Shown: positions 21,275-32,571, counted from the first letter of the stretch. The stretch: 64,000 bases of DNA from Micrasema longulum (GCA_022494885.1 JAGVSM010003937.1:62001-126000); one strand, 5' to 3'. The notes: a model not told the origin generated them from the sequence alone. Numbers and translations are program-made.

Positions 21275-21990
21275 AATGGTATTTTGAAATTATGTCGCGT
21301 GCGATGTCATAAGTTTTTTTTCGGTGAGTTCTGCTATTTGTGAATTAGTTTCCCGTAAATCAGAAATCTACAACAATACGGTAGACGGTACCACCTGTTT
21401 CATGTACCAATAAGTAAAACATCGTATGTTAAAAATGCTTTTTTTCGTAGGACTTTTTCAATGTACAATACAAAATTTAAAAATATAGATTATACAAACA
21501 TCACTCTGTCAGATTTAAAATTTACACTAAAAATGTATTATGTAACTTAGTAGACATAATAATAAATATGTACATCTCCCCTCCCCTCCTTATCCTCTCT
21601 TCAAGCATTTTTGTCCTTATCCCGCCCAATTTACAGTAACTTAATGTTCTTAAAATTAATATTTAAAAAATCTTTGATTATTGAGTACATGAAAATAACA
21701 TTTTTACATGTATAAATTGTATGTATTTAATTTATATGTAATATATTTTCTTTACTAACTTTGTATACTATGTGGAAATCTGTTATTAGTTCTGAGTTTA
21801 TACAATATATCTGTTTGTTTACTAAAAATATGTATGTAGAACTGTTGATTTCTCTAATAAAATAAAATAAAATAAAAATAAATACTATAATTAATTTATT
21901 TGGAAGAAGTAGTGACGTCGTTCAAAGTAATTCGTGCTCATTAAAATCTTTTTAAATATTTTTTTCATACATTTTTAAGAGACTGCAGTA
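21275..21990 (+). repeat. Repeat Z, split by a LINE 3' end
   Basis: Z landmarks occur at 21275-21395 (ttttgaaattatgtcgcgtg, cggtgagttctgct) and resume at 21893-21990 (ggaagaagtagtgacgtcg, tttttcatacatttttaag). The break falls at a position that is continuous in other Z copies. The final part is diverged and ends at gaggaagttg. Confidence 0.6.
21400..21885 (+). mobile_element. LINE 3' end, nested in repeat Z
   Basis: A short stretch encoding ITLSDLKFTLKMYYVT-stop at about 21495-21548 is followed by a long AT-rich 3' UTR. The UTR ends ttgatttctctaataaaata with (AAATA)n. The ending is similar in style to LINE-A (ttggctttccaatgaaata), but the body differs. Confidence 0.55.
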
Positions 21991-22074
21991 CAACGAGGAA
22001 GTTGAGTAGTGTATTTATATTTTTTTTATTCGTTAATAGACCATTAAACTAAGCCAAAATAAATTTTCGTCCGT

Positions 22075-22384
22075 CTTGTTATCAGCAATTTTTTTTTAAT
22101 GTTTTGAATTTCTTAAATTGCTCCGCGTGTGACGTCTCAAGTTCTCTTCCGCTTCTTCTCGGTCAGTTCTGCCGATTGGTCCGTTGACTTACCGTTAACC
22201 GAAAATCTTTTATGACTCTCTTATTATTGGTTGATTCGTATAAACTAGTGACGTCGTTCCGAGTAGTTCGTTTTTTTTACGTTATCAAGAAACTTTACCG
22301 TACAATTTAATTCACTAATTTTTATTGCGCGTATTAAAACATTTTTATTCCAAATTTCCCGTACGGTTGAACTTCCTTATTCAG
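22075..22384 (+). repeat. Repeat Z, near-complete copy
   Basis: This contains ctccgcgtgtgacgtctc, cgattggtccgttgac, tattggttgattcgta, ctagtgacgtcgttc and the terminus gaacttccttatt. Two CRE-like TGACGTC cores and two ATTGG boxes are kept in the same order as at 28856-29224. It abuts an M2 fragment. Confidence 0.8.
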
Positions 22385-22535
22385 CCGGGGGAATTTCATC
22401 CGCGTCAATAAAGGTTTAATTAACTTCACAAAAGTCAACAGATGGATTAGTTGATGAAATGTGGATATTTAAACATGGGTATAATGGTGAATTACACAGT
22501 GTGTAAATGTTTTCTCTCTGTGTTGCAACAAATTT
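22385..22535 (-). repeat. MITE M2 fragment
   Basis: Inverted M2 landmarks are present: ttcacaaaagtcaacagatgg, aatggtgaattacacagtgt and gttgcaacaaattta. The left side stops at the end of repeat Z. Confidence 0.65.
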
Positions 22536-23448
22536 AAATCATTTGGTTTTTCTTCAGGTGACTCAGCTAAGGAGCTAATGTTTTTCAACTTTTTAGCTGA
22601 CCAACTTGCACCACCATAAATTTTCTCCAAATTGACCTATTGTCTTATACCTGTTAGCACGACTAATGATGTAGGTAACTATAATCAGTTATTATTATTT
22701 GTTGGTCATTTTCCTTCAATGATCACCGCTGCGTGCAGAGATTGAATTGTTACACGCTTACTCTCAAACTGAAGATAAATCTCTAATTTGGTCAAAGTGG
22801 AACGGAATTTATGGACAGTCGTGACGTGAAAACTGTCAAATGCTAACGAACCAGACATTGGACATCATTCGTGAATTTCTGACCCTAACGAATAGACGCC
22901 CGATTCAAACAATCGAAAATATTTTCGGAAGAGTAATTGACTCATTTATCATTGTGATACCACTGAATTACAATTTGCGTAATAATCTGATATATCTTTT
23001 GCGGGCAGGGTTTTAAATCACTGTGATAAAGTATACCTACAACCGAATTCGTAAATTTCCCCATAGACCAAAGACCCCATTTAAAATGGTGTTCATTAAA
23101 ACAGCAAACTGCTCACTTATTTTTTTTTAAACCGTTCTATTGTCATCTGATTATCGTTCGTACAATAAATTAAAATTCTCGTTTGAACTTTATCGAAATC
23201 GCTAAATCTACTTCCGCATTTAGATACTTTACCATCGCAATAAAAATGGACTAATCAGTGAGATTGATTTGTGTTGGCAACTAATCTTAAATGTGACAAA
23301 TACTGGCAAAAAATAATTAATAATGGGTTCAGATGGCGCCCTTGTGGTACACCATATTTGGACTAATCATCGTGACTTTTTTTTATTTACAGAATCAGAT
23401 TGTATGTTAATTCAATTGTGATGCTTGCAATAAAAGGCTTATTGGTAT
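22536..23448. other. Unassigned region
   Basis: No supported gene or second copy was found. Composition is somewhat less AT-rich at 22850-22930, but I see no frame or motif there. Confidence 0.35.
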
Positions 23449-23632
23449 GCGCTGCGGTGCAGTTGGTTAAGTGGCCATCTGTGAAACTGGCGTCGTGGGT
23501 TCAATTCCCGACATTTGTAAGAAAAAAATCATCAAAGATTTTTTCTCAACTTTCTTCCACATCCTTTTTTTCTTACCTGTTTACAAGCCTCTAAAATAGA
23601 GATTTAGCTTGTTATTCTTTTAAAAAAAAAGT
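23449..23632 (+). mobile_element. SINE-1 copy
   Basis: The head gcgctgcggtgcagttggtt is followed by gtgaaactggcgtcgtgg and the B box ggttcaattcccg. The same aagaaaaaaatc junction as at 1770-1975 leads to a T-rich body and a short A tail. A frame across it is incidental. Confidence 0.75.
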
Positions 23633-23659
23633 TTGCTAGTTATTAAAATATAATTTTGA

Positions 23660-24375
23660 TTTTTTTGAAATAATGAACGACTAACTAAAATTGAACATGT
23701 AAAATACTTAGGACTAACAATAAACAGACAATTGACATGAACAATTCATATCAACAATTTAATTAGCAAAGTGGCGACTTTATCGAGTCTTTTTTTTTAA
23801 ATCAAAAACTTTGTTCCAATAAAGGAAAAAAAATGTATGAAGTCTATGTAAAAACTAAAATATGTTTTATGCAACTACTATGGGGAACAGGAAATCAAAA
23901 TGACATAAACAGACTACAAAGACAGCAAAATAAAATATTAAAGTTAGTATATGACCTTCCCTATTTAACAGCAACCAAAAAACTTTTTGAACAAACCAAA
24001 CAATTAAATGTAACTGAACTCTTTAAACTAGAATCCTTAAAATTTATTCATAAATTAGCGACTGATGTAGTTGTAGACGAAGAATTAAAACTTGAAAGAA
24101 ATTGTAGTTTACATGAACACAATACGAGAATATCATATGCGACCTTTAAAACGAGAAAAGGACAATCGAGACTAATAAACCATGGACTGAAATTATACAA
24201 TAAACTACCTGACAAAACTAAACAAAAGACTCAGACAACCTTTACAAAAGATGTTAAAAATATTATTATTAACAGTAGAATGTGAATTTCAAAAGTAAAA
24301 ATATTTTGTTAAATGTATGTAATCCGTCAGGGTTTATCAATGAAATTGAAATAAAAAAAAAATAAAAAAAAATAT
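23660..24375 (+). mobile_element. LINE-C, C-terminal part and 3' UTR
   Basis: Frames broken by stops encode VKYLGLTINRQLT and TIHINNLISKVATLSSLF. An intact 150-residue run, 23833-24285, then reads MYEVYVKTKICFMQLLWGTG, NDINRLQRQQNKILKLVYDL, PYLTATKKLFEQTKQLNVTE, LEHNTRIS-like blocks and a basic C-terminus. This is the region downstream of the RT palm in a LINE ORF2. The UTR ends ...ccgtcagggtttatcaatg and an A-rich tail. A minus-strand sister copy lies at 25760-26968. The palm and endonuclease are absent. Confidence 0.85.
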
Positions 24376-24492
24376 TATTTATTATTTTACTAATTTATCA
24401 CGCGCATGAGGCTTTTACATACATATAAGTTATATAAAACGTGAATATATAAACAAAATTTACAAAATACAACATGAAGAAATTAAAGAGTG

Positions 24493-24671
24493 AACAGTGT
24501 TTGGAAGTAAAGTTGGTATAAAAAATTAGTATATAAGCAACATAAATAAAAAAAATACAATATAAAGTAATAAAAGATAGAACAGAGCAGAGAATAGTTT
24601 GTATGAAAAAAAATTAGTAGATAAACAACATAAATTTTTAAAAAATAAAAAAAAGTAAACGATAGAACAGT
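24493..24671. repeat. About 85-bp tandem repeat, two-plus copies
   Basis: The units begin gaacag(t/a)g... at about 24493, 24580 and 24664. The shared order is gaacag, (a)gt..ttggtat or gtttgtat, aaattagta.ata, aacataaa, then A-rich sequence and a gata ending. The third unit is partial and runs into the hairpin at 24672. Confidence 0.5.
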
Positions 24672-24718
24672 GTTAAGAAGTATAGTTGGTATATTATATA
24701 CTAACTATACTTCTTAAC
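24672..24718. repeat. 22-bp-stem hairpin
   Basis: Arms 24672-24693 and 24697-24718 are complementary along all 22 positions, with one G-T (G-U in RNA) pair and a three-base loop. It overlaps the start of a third unit of the tandem repeat, so a local inverted duplication is the simplest origin. Confidence 0.85.
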
Positions 24719-25759
24719 TCTATATTATTATAATAACAATAAAATAAATAAAATAATTGTATTTTATTTTTACTTGATTTTATTGAAATAAACGGCCTTT
24801 TTAAGTTGCATATTATAACATACATACATGTAAGTGAAATAAGTAAAAAATAGTATTTTAAAGAAATTATTACTAAACAGTTCTTTGCAAATTAAGGAGT
24901 CAAAAAAGAAAAAGAAAAAAAAACGGTTTAAAAATAATATTACTAGTTATAAAAATACTTGAAAAATTTAATATTTGGTGATAGAAATAGTTTGAACCTG
25001 TAAAAAAAGAGAAAAAAAAAAGTTAAAAAAAAGTTTTAAAAAAAAGTTTAAAATTTTTTTTTTTAAAGTTTAAAAAAAGTTTTAGAAAAAAATAAAAGTA
25101 AAAAAAAAGTAACAGTAAAAGAGAAAAAAATTGCAAGAGACATTAAAATGTAAAAAAATAGAAAAACAAATAAAATATAAACGTATGAAAAAAATACAGT
25201 TTAAAGGTTTTAAGCAGCTAGGTACATAATATTATAGTACAATATAAACATATGAATATTCTGTTCAATTTGATATGGAACATAATATACACATTGATTT
25301 TTGAAATTTACAAGACTCACGTTGAAAACATCGATGTTGTTGGCATATTGGTTCGCAAGTACATGCATCCTTACTACTGGTTAATTAGAGCTGCAATTGG
25401 TCGATGATGATAATATATGAAATTATAGGTGAAAAAATGAAAGCACTAAATCAAAATGGATGGAATAAAATAACGTTTCGAGAAAAATTGGTGCCAAAAA
25501 ATATCCAAACGTTTTGGAACGGCTAAGTGATCATAAAAAATGACTTAATGTTATTGTATTTTCCACAAGTAAAAGCTTCTTTCAAATACGCCTTCATCAC
25601 ATTGTAGTATTTTCTTGATATATCGTTATGGTTGAAATATGTATGGTTTGAGTAATTGAGAAACCATACGAAAATATTTATTGTAATATTTTCTACTTTG
25701 ATTTTTAAATACGATTTTTAGCTAGTGACATTTTACTGTTTTTTCCGCATGTGCATTGG

Positions 25760-26968
25760 TTTTTTTTATTTTTATTTGAAAATTTATTTACAAACCCTTA
25801 CAGATTATTACATTCATTTTACAAAAAATAATATAAACATTTTTCATTCATACTCTGTTGTTCAAAATAATATTTTTTACATCTTTTGAAAAGTTTGTCT
25901 GAGTCTTTTGTTTAGTTTTGTCTGGTTGTTTATTGTATAATTTCAGTCCCTGGTTCATTAGTCTTGATTGTCCTTGTCTTGTTTTAGAAAGTTGTATATG
26001 GTATTTGTCTGATATTCTCGTATTATGTCCATGTTGACTACAATTTTTTACAAGTTTTAGTTCTTCGTCTACAATTAAATTAGTGGCTAATTTATGGATA
26101 AATTTTAATGATTCTACTTGAAAGAGTTCAGTTATATTTAATTGTTTAGTTTGTTTAAAAAGTTCTCTAGTTGCAGTTAGGTAGGGAAGGTCATATACTA
26201 ACTTAAATATTTTTTTATTTTTTTTATTTTTTTTTATTTATTAACGGACATTGTCCATGTATACAATTCATAAGGTTTAAATATTACAATAAAAGAATAT
26301 TTAAAAAAAAAAGGAAAAGAAGCATTGACAAACATAAGGGACATCGAGACAAGATCTGGACTATTTATTTAGTGCTCGTTTAAATCGTTGTAAACTTAAA
26401 CCAAAAAAGTCCAGATCCTGTCTTGAGTTAACAATACGACAAAGGCGGGTCATTGGAGAATTTAGGCCATAGTTTGTTCTATGCTGATCGATGAACAGTA
26501 CTTCATTGTTTCAATCTACGAGTCGGAATATTGAATTTTACTTGTCCCAGTAATGATGGAACATCGATTGTACCATTTAGTATGCCGAACATATATATGG
26601 AGTCAATATTAGTTCTACGTTTTTGCAGACTAGAAATATTTAACATTGACTCTATTTCAGCATAAGAATAATTATCTCTCTCTAGTCCAAGCATCCACGC
26701 TATTTTTCGAAGCAAGCGATGTTGGACTATTTTGTTGTCTTTGTAGTCTGTTTATGTCATTTTGATATCCAGCTCCCCAAAGTAGTTGCGTATAACATAT
26801 TTGAGTTTTTACATAATCTTCATTCATTAGAATTTTTTCCGTTTTTGGAACAAAGTTTTTGATTTTTAAAAAAAGACTCGATAATGTCGCCACTTTGCTA
26901 ATTAAATTGTTGATATGAATTGTCCATGTCAATTGTCTGTCTATTGTTAGTCCTAAGTATTTAACATG
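25760..26968 (-). mobile_element. LINE-C, split by LINE-B
   Basis: The minus strand carries the same protein as 23660-24375: TWTIHINNLISKVATLSSLF, KTQICYTQLLWGAGYQNDIN, then after the insert LVYDLPYLTATRELF, ITELFQVESLKFIHKLAT, HGHNTRIS and LYNKQPDKTKQKTQT. The poly-T start at about 25760 is its 3' tail. LINE-B interrupts it between RLQRQQN and K.FKLVYDL. Stops and frameshifts show decay. Confidence 0.85.
26221..26735 (-). mobile_element. LINE-B, nested in LINE-C
   Basis: This is nearly the same as 9198-9714: LRKIAWMLGLERDNYSYAEI, SSLQKRRTNIDSIYMFG, GQVKFNIPTRRLK, then a frame break and a 3' UTR ending in taataaataaa-type sequence at the left. LINE-C resumes on both sides. Both the 9-kb and this copy start at the same place in the protein (VQHRLLRK). 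Confidence 0.85.
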
Positions 26969-26984
26969 GTAAATTTCAGTAAAA

Positions 26985-27995
26985 TTTCATTAAAAATCAA
27001 TATTGCAAAAATCCATGTACCGTGTAATGCATCGTTCCCTGAGGCTCAAAATCCCCTGCCTGTCAAACCAAATCATCAAAGGGTCGAGAGTTTCAAATTC
27101 CGGAAGTATGTGGAAATGTCACAGAAAATGCAAGCCTTCAAAAAGAACTGGGAGTGCGGTTAGGAGTAGCAGGCGCCATATTCAACAGTATGAAGGCTGT
27201 CTGGAGATCGGATATTCACTCAGTGAAAATCAAATGTCGCCTATATAAACATACATAGAACAAACTATGGCCTTAATTCTCCAATGACCCGTCTTTGTCG
27301 TATTGTTAACTCAAAACAAGATCTGGACTTTTTTGGTTTAAGTTTACAACGATTAAAACGAGCACTAAATAAATAGTCCAGATCTTGTCTTGATGTCCCT
27401 TATGTTTGTCAATGCTTCTTTTCTTTTTTAAAATGTTTTAGTATTTTTAGTAGTAGTGTTTAAGTATTTTTTTTATTGTAATATTAAAGCCCTATAAATT
27501 GTATACATGGACAATGTCCGTTAATAAATAAATAAATAAATCAACATAATGCATGCATAACACCTTTTCTCCTCTACGGATCCGAATCGTGACACCTCAC
27601 TAGGGCCTAAAACAGCAACATTCTGAGTTCTGAGAATAGGTGTCTCAGAAGAATCTTCTGTGTGCGGTGGTTTGACTGTGAGAAATGAAGTTATAAGAGA
27701 ACGGACGCAGCAAACTCCACTGATAACTGTCATCAAGCGGAGGCGATACGGTTGGCTAGGCCATGTACTACGGATGCCTCCTAGGAGGCTTAACCACGCT
27801 TGCCAACTTTACAAGGCATCAGGTTCTCGACGTCCTGGACGTCCTCTGCTGACTGTGCGTCGGCAATTTATGACAGAACCTCGGAACGAGAACTTGACTT
27901 AGGAGGACGCAAAGGAGTTGGCTGCCGATAGAGATGCATGGAGGCTCTTTGTAGATTCCATATAATCCCACTAGGGAGCGGACATGGAATGATGA
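26985..27995 (+). mobile_element. LINE-R, split by LINE-B
   Basis: Before the insert, 27150-27250 encodes LGVAGAIFNSMKAVWRSD and IHSVKIKCRLYK. After it, from 27541, reading resumes with NACITPFLLYGSESWHLTR, LRRIFCVRWFD, VIKRRRYGWLGHVLRMPPRR, SGSRRPGRPLLTVRR and EDAKELAADRDAWRLFV. It ends in ctagggagcggacatgg and a gatgatga tail. This order fits the C-terminal half of RTE- or CR1-type LINEs. Other 3' ends lie at 45190-45253 and 55962-56165. Frame breaks are present. Confidence 0.85.
27250..27540 (+). mobile_element. LINE-B, short copy nested in LINE-R
   Basis: The plus-strand segment encodes RTNYGLNSPMTRLCRIVNSK, then QDLDFFGLSLQRL, a stop and the LINE-B 3' UTR ending aataaataaataaa at 27540. 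LINE-R coding sequence is interrupted at this site; an aacata-like motif lies near both junctions and may be the target duplication. Confidence 0.85.
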
Positions 27996-27999
27996 TGAA

Positions 28000-28383
28000 C
28001 TCTGTGAGGCCAAGAGCCCTGTGTTGAGTTGGTATACGAGATAATAGAAAATTGAAGCATGCTTATCCTAAAGAATACTATAAAGAAACATTATTACATA
28101 AACAAAAAAATTAATAAGTAAATAAGTAATATGTATCGTAAAATTTTATGAATGTCTATACAAATAAAAATAAATAAATGCGTTTTTAAAAAACAATAAT
28201 AATAGTAATAAATATACAAAATACAAAGTTATTATAAAATATTTGAAATAAAAATTAAAAATATTTAAAAAAGTAAAACAAATAAAATGAAAAATGATGA
28301 AATAACATAAAAACGAATCAAATATTAAAAAAAAAAATAATGAAAAATAATAGAAAATAAAATTAAATATTAAATTTATATTT
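28000..28383. other. AT-rich low-complexity stretch
   Basis: This is A/T-rich with many AAAT and AATA runs. No gene or repeat relationship was recognised. Confidence 0.4.
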
Positions 28384-28660
28384 GACGCACTAACTTTATG
28401 GTTACCCATTATTCAGCAACTAAATAAGTGTAAAACGATATCCCTCTGTAAACACGAGTGTTCACTCTATTAGAAAGGTAGAAACGTTATTATTAATTAT
28501 GTATGTACCAACTATTTTGTCATGAATTTTTCAAATAAATATACAAAAAATATTATAAAATGCATAAATATTGTTTTAACCACATATTTTCTATTTTTTC
28601 TACCACCCGGTTTCAAAGAAGCACAAGCTCCTTTATCAAGGTATACTTAACAAATTTAAC
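28384..28660 (-). mobile_element. Possible degenerate Penelope-like terminus
   Basis: On the minus strand from 28660: cttgataaaggagcttgtgc, then ttctttgaaaccgggtgg, then ta-gaaaaaa. About 200 bases on comes aaccataaagttagtgc, similar to the accacaaagttaatgc that ends the Penelope-like element at 40412. The first part resembles a hammerhead core (CUGANGA ~ cttgata, stem II aaggagc/gcttctt, GAAA, stem III acc/ggt, triplet GTA), with one insertion and one substitution. Identification is tentative. Confidence 0.35.
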
Positions 28661-28855
28661 TAACGCTTCACACATCCGCTTGTTTAGAGAACAACGTGAC
28701 AAAAACTCTTGACTAATTAGCTCCATAATAAGTATCAACAATGTAATATTTAGTTACGACAATTACCAGTGGTTAAAAACAAAGTTGTTTTTATATTAAT
28801 TGTATTAAAATAAATAGACGTTTGTTGAGTCAAACATTAAAAGTGATTTTTCTTA

Positions 28856-29224
28856 GTATTTATTTATACTTTTACATTGTTTGTATTCTTTTTTTACATA
28901 TCGTATTATCAGCGCTATGATTTTTCAAAGTTTTGTATTTCTGAAACAACTCCGCGAGTGACGTCAAAGGTTGTTCTGTATTAGTTCTTCCCATTGGTCG
29001 GTTTACGGTAAGCCAACCGGATATTTTTCACAGCTGTCGCTTCATTGGTCGGTTCATACGAACCAGTGACGACAATCAAAGTAGTGCGTTTTTAGTAATA
29101 GTTTTTTTTATTTTTTTTCGTACATTTTCAAGAAACTTTGCGGTACGATTTAATGCACTTATTCTCACCGCGCGCAAGATTTTTTTTTGTATCTTATTTA
29201 CCGTAGAGCTGAAGTTCCTCATTG
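28856..29224 (+). repeat. Repeat Z, best-preserved copy
   Basis: About 370 bases run from atttatactt...cattgtttgtattctt to gaagttcctcattg. In order they carry tattatcagcgc, ctccgcgagtgacgtcaaag (a CRE-like TGACGTCA), cccattggtcggttt and cattggtcggttc (CCAAT boxes), ccagtgacgac, attttcaagaaacttt.cggta and accgcgcgcaag. At least seven further copies or fragments lie in the window. Incidental frames cross it; no protein motif is seen. Confidence 0.8.
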
Positions 29225-31094
29225 TAAGCCTGGATGTTCTGTATGCATCATGTAGTTGGCTTCCCCGCCTGCTGCGTTGCAATAAAACAGTACATAAAGT
29301 CTCGTTGCCTATGATTAGAATCAGTTTGCCAAGTCGAGTATTATTATATTTATACTGATTTAGTGGGACGAAGTCCAACGCAATAAATTACTCGATAAAT
29401 TTATGAATGAAGCGTGTTAACGTCACAAAATGTCTGCTTTTCGTAACTGTCAATTTGTTTATTTTTTTATCAAAATCCGTAGCGTTGCGAAACTAATTCT
29501 GGCGCGGATCATGGGAACGCCTAGGTTATCTTTCATTCACTTGTCGATCTTACCCTTGGACCAAATAAAGTTTACCGTTCCTGGTTCACATCTAAACAAC
29601 ACTACAATACTAAGTATATGAATTTATTTATTTTAAATCACATTTATTTAAAAATTCTCTAACGTAATGTGGCTTAATTCAGGCACAGCCTAGCGCAGTA
29701 AGGGATACGTTATTTATTTTTTGTAACATGTATCTTTATATGAATAAATAAACAAAAATAATTTAAAATACACTTCATAAGTTCTTATTAAAGGCTTCCT
29801 CTTAATATTAGTAATATAAATAACTGTCGCATAAATATAATAAAAGATATAAAGTTACTCGTGGTAACTGAAAGTAAATATAATGATGTTACAATTTTTA
29901 TTTACATACACGTTACTAATTAAAAATACTTGGTACACTTACACAATTTTTTCGACCAATCAACGCTTTCACCTTCTAATGGGCATCTTCAGACTGAAGT
30001 CTGAAAATATAAGTTTTTACATCATTACAATGGAATTATTTTAAGAATTGTCACTAAATAACTTAAATCAAAATTAGTAAATTTAAGTAGTATGATTAAA
30101 AATAAAAACCAAATAATATCTACACTTGAATGTCGGTCGCACAGTTGCACCTTAGAATATATATTGCAGATACAACTGCCCGTGCAGTTTACTTTTATTA
30201 CGTGCTGAAATACAGAGACCTTAGTTCATTTAAATAAATTGTTTCAATGGATGAGATTTCGCTAAAAAAATACCTGGAAAATGTAATTGATGGGTTTGAT
30301 CAGAAAAGAAAAACGTTTGGTGGCGTTTTAAATGTACAAAAATAAAACTATGTTACCAAACCTCGAAGATTTTAGAGGAGTTTATTTGATAAAGCTCTAA
30401 AAATGACAATATGCAACCGCATTTTTAACTTTTACTTTTTGTGATGTTTACAATAATAGATAATAAAGAAACAGAATCAGAATAAAGAAGCAGATTCACC
30501 AAACAATATAAACAATTGATAAACTGTTTGCTTAAAAGTTAATGTTAAATAGCCAACTTAACACATGTATAATGTATGTATGAGTATGTCAAAATGAAGC
30601 AATTACAAAACAGATGTATGTACATTGTACAACATACATACTTTGTATTTATTTTCGTCTATGATTATTGCTGAAATTTGAGTATCTGGATCAACAAATA
30701 TTCTTGTTTGTTAACATAGTTTACTTAAAATTTATTTGTTAAATCGGCATACCTTCGTAACATTTATTTACGTTTTTTTTGTTTTCATTTATTATATTTT
30801 TTATTACATAATACATCACTTTATTTATAAAAACAAAAAAATGCCACATAGCATGGCCTATGCGAGGGTATACTAAATCTAGAATACGTTATAAAATATA
30901 TGGTGTACATATATAGATGCATTTATAAATACATAAAAAAACATACATAATAAAAGTTGATAGTTACGTTCTATTTTTTTTTTTTTAAATATGAGTAAGT
31001 GGAAAATATGAAATATAAAAAAAATAGATGTTGAGCAAAAATTATCAAACTAAAGTTAGGTAATTTAATTCCTCGACTCTTCCATTGGTTGATT
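29225..31094. other. Unassigned AT-rich region
   Basis: No supported gene was found. A short palindrome, ttcagactgaagtctgaa, sits at about 29989. Bases 29630-29760 and 30700-30990 look like AT-rich untranslated or LINE-tail sequence, but no sister copy was found. Confidence 0.4.
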
Positions 31095-31460
31095 TTTGTA
31101 AAATGCAGCCAGTCTGCAAACATTTAGACATACTCAAAACATTGTTGAATTAACGAGCTGGTAAAAGAAGAAGTATTAAAATTGGAAAATTGTTTTCAGG
31201 CGTTGCCTAGTAGGTGATGGTTGGTTAAAGGTTTCAGCTCTTTTATTTCACAAAAGTCAACAGATGTAAGAGTTGAGGAAACGTGGATGTTGAGTTGCCA
31301 TTTCAACCAGCCAATGACAGTTCATCAGCCCTGTAAATGCCTAGACTTCCATATCCCCTTCTCAAAAATGTGTTTCTTTTCTGTTGCAACAAATTTAGAA
31401 CTAAATAACTCCCTAGGGAGGAAATCCAGCCTGTCTGCAAAAATTTGGACATACTCAAAA
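31095..31460 (-). mobile_element. MITE M2 copy
   Basis: The minus strand starts tgagtatgtccaaattttt, continues tggatttcctccctaggg, gttgcaacagaaaag, agtctaggcatttacagg, ttgactttt.tga and aggcaacgcctgaaaac, and ends with a second direct copy of the terminal motif at about 31137-31100. The two ends are in the same orientation, as in M1 units. Cores are shared with M1, but the termini differ (gagtatgtcc versus gagtttgtcc). Confidence 0.75.
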
Positions 31461-31864
31461 CAGTTCAGTTCAGATCAGTGCCGGATAAATTGGCGTTTAT
31501 TGTAAATCATAGTATTATTATGATTTGTTGGCAAAACAGTAAAGAAGGTAAAAAATATACAAAGAAAAATAAAGTAAAATTAAAGTATAGTAAATACCTG
31601 TTCTGAGGTTGACAGCATTTAAATTTATTTTTTAATATTAAAAACAGCATTTTTTTTTAGAGATGTCTAAAGATAATTACTACAAAATTGAATGATTTAT
31701 AAAAATATGATAGTCTTACAAATAAATATGTACCTACATAAAAATTTCAAAACTGTCAAAGTATATGTAATTTATTATAGAAATAAAAGACAAGTGATAC
31801 ATTATTCCACGAATTTGGATGAAAGATATTTTTTAATTTGTTTTTACACTAGAATATTTCATAG
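31461..31864. other. Unassigned AT-rich stretch
   Basis: Nothing supported was found here. Confidence 0.35.
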
Positions 31865-31924
31865 TCCCTAGACTGGCACCTGAAGCGTAAGACTGATCAT
31901 CTAACATTCATGTATCAAAAAATA

Positions 31925-32016
31925 TCAAGTTACGCTGCGATTAGTGCATAAATGCAGTGCCCTATGTACTATTAGCTGCGGAAAAGGAATGATAATGATG
32001 ATGATAATGAGTTATT
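31925..32016 (+). repeat. SINE-4 tail copy
   Basis: This contains ttacgctgcgattagtgc, aatgcagtgccctatgtac and tattagctgcgg, then aatgataatgatgatgataa. It matches 6355-6435. The segment just upstream (31870-31910) matches 3694-3730 inverted instead of the SINE-4 head, so it is a tail-only or chimeric copy. Confidence 0.6.
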
Positions 32017-32171
32017 TTTTTACCACTTCCGTATTTACACCACAAAAAATATCACGTTGAATAATATTTATAACTGTTTTATAATTAGCACTAACTATGC
32101 ACAACACTCTTTCCTCTATCGTTCTTGCTCTAATTATATTTTTTTTTATCTATTGATATATTTTACATGCC

Positions 32172-32197
32172 CCTTAATTTATTTAAAAATAAATTAA
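32172..32197. repeat. 11-bp-stem hairpin
   Basis: The arms cttaatttatt and aataaattaag surround a four-base loop. Its AT-only composition makes chance origin plausible. Confidence 0.5.
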
Positions 32198-32499
32198 GAC
32201 TTATTATTTCTGGCTGCGATACGATCCCACTTACTATTTAATGATGCACCCTCCTGAACACTTACTCCCACACTAATACACATAAACACACATCTACACT
32301 TACAAATACACATAAACACATCCTTTCGTTGTAACACAATTGAATAATACGTATGATTTTCATTTAGAAACTTTGCTGGTCTGTCTTCAAACTGTATTTT
32401 TTTTTATGTTACTATATCATTGTCGACTGTTTGTTTCTTTAAAATAAATAAATAAATAAAAAATTATAAATATTAACTAAACAAAAAACACAAAAAAAT

Positions 32500-32571
32500 T
32501 GGAGATGCCGGGGATTGAACCCGGGGCCTTTCACATGCAAAGCGAACGCTCTACCACTGAGCTACATCCCC
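32500..32571 (-). tRNA. tRNA-Ala (anticodon TGC)
   Basis: The minus strand folds into a complete 72-base cloverleaf. The acceptor stem GGGGATG/CATCTCC has one G-U pair and discriminator A. The D arm is GCTC-AGTGGTA-GAGC. The anticodon arm is TTCGC-TTTGCAT-GTGAA with TGC at the anticodon position and one G-U pair. The T arm is CCGGG-TTCAATC-CCCGG. Pol III boxes are intact (A box TAGCTCAGTGG, B box GGTTCAATCC), and a T7 run follows three bases beyond the 3' end as a terminator. There is no intron and no encoded CCA. Unlike the SINE heads, no SINE body follows, so it is probably a functional gene. Confidence 0.95.

Larger units (their letters stand above)
24376..25759. other. Low-complexity AT-rich region
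   Basis: Most of this is A-rich sequence with (A)nG and (A)nT runs, especially 24900-25200. It contains the tandem segment and hairpin listed separately. No gene was seen. Confidence 0.5.

Noticed and set aside
24672..24718. microRNA precursor
   Set aside because: The loop is only three bases, the stem is only 22 bp, and it sits in a tandem repeat. A local inverted duplication explains it.
26966..27248. Two overlapping plus-strand frames as small genes
   Set aside because: They are shadow frames and frameshifted pieces of LINE-R. The true register encodes LGVAGAIFNSMKAVWRSD.
29076..29378. Minus-strand 100-codon frame
   Set aside because: It overlaps repeat Z, whose other copies do not keep the frame.
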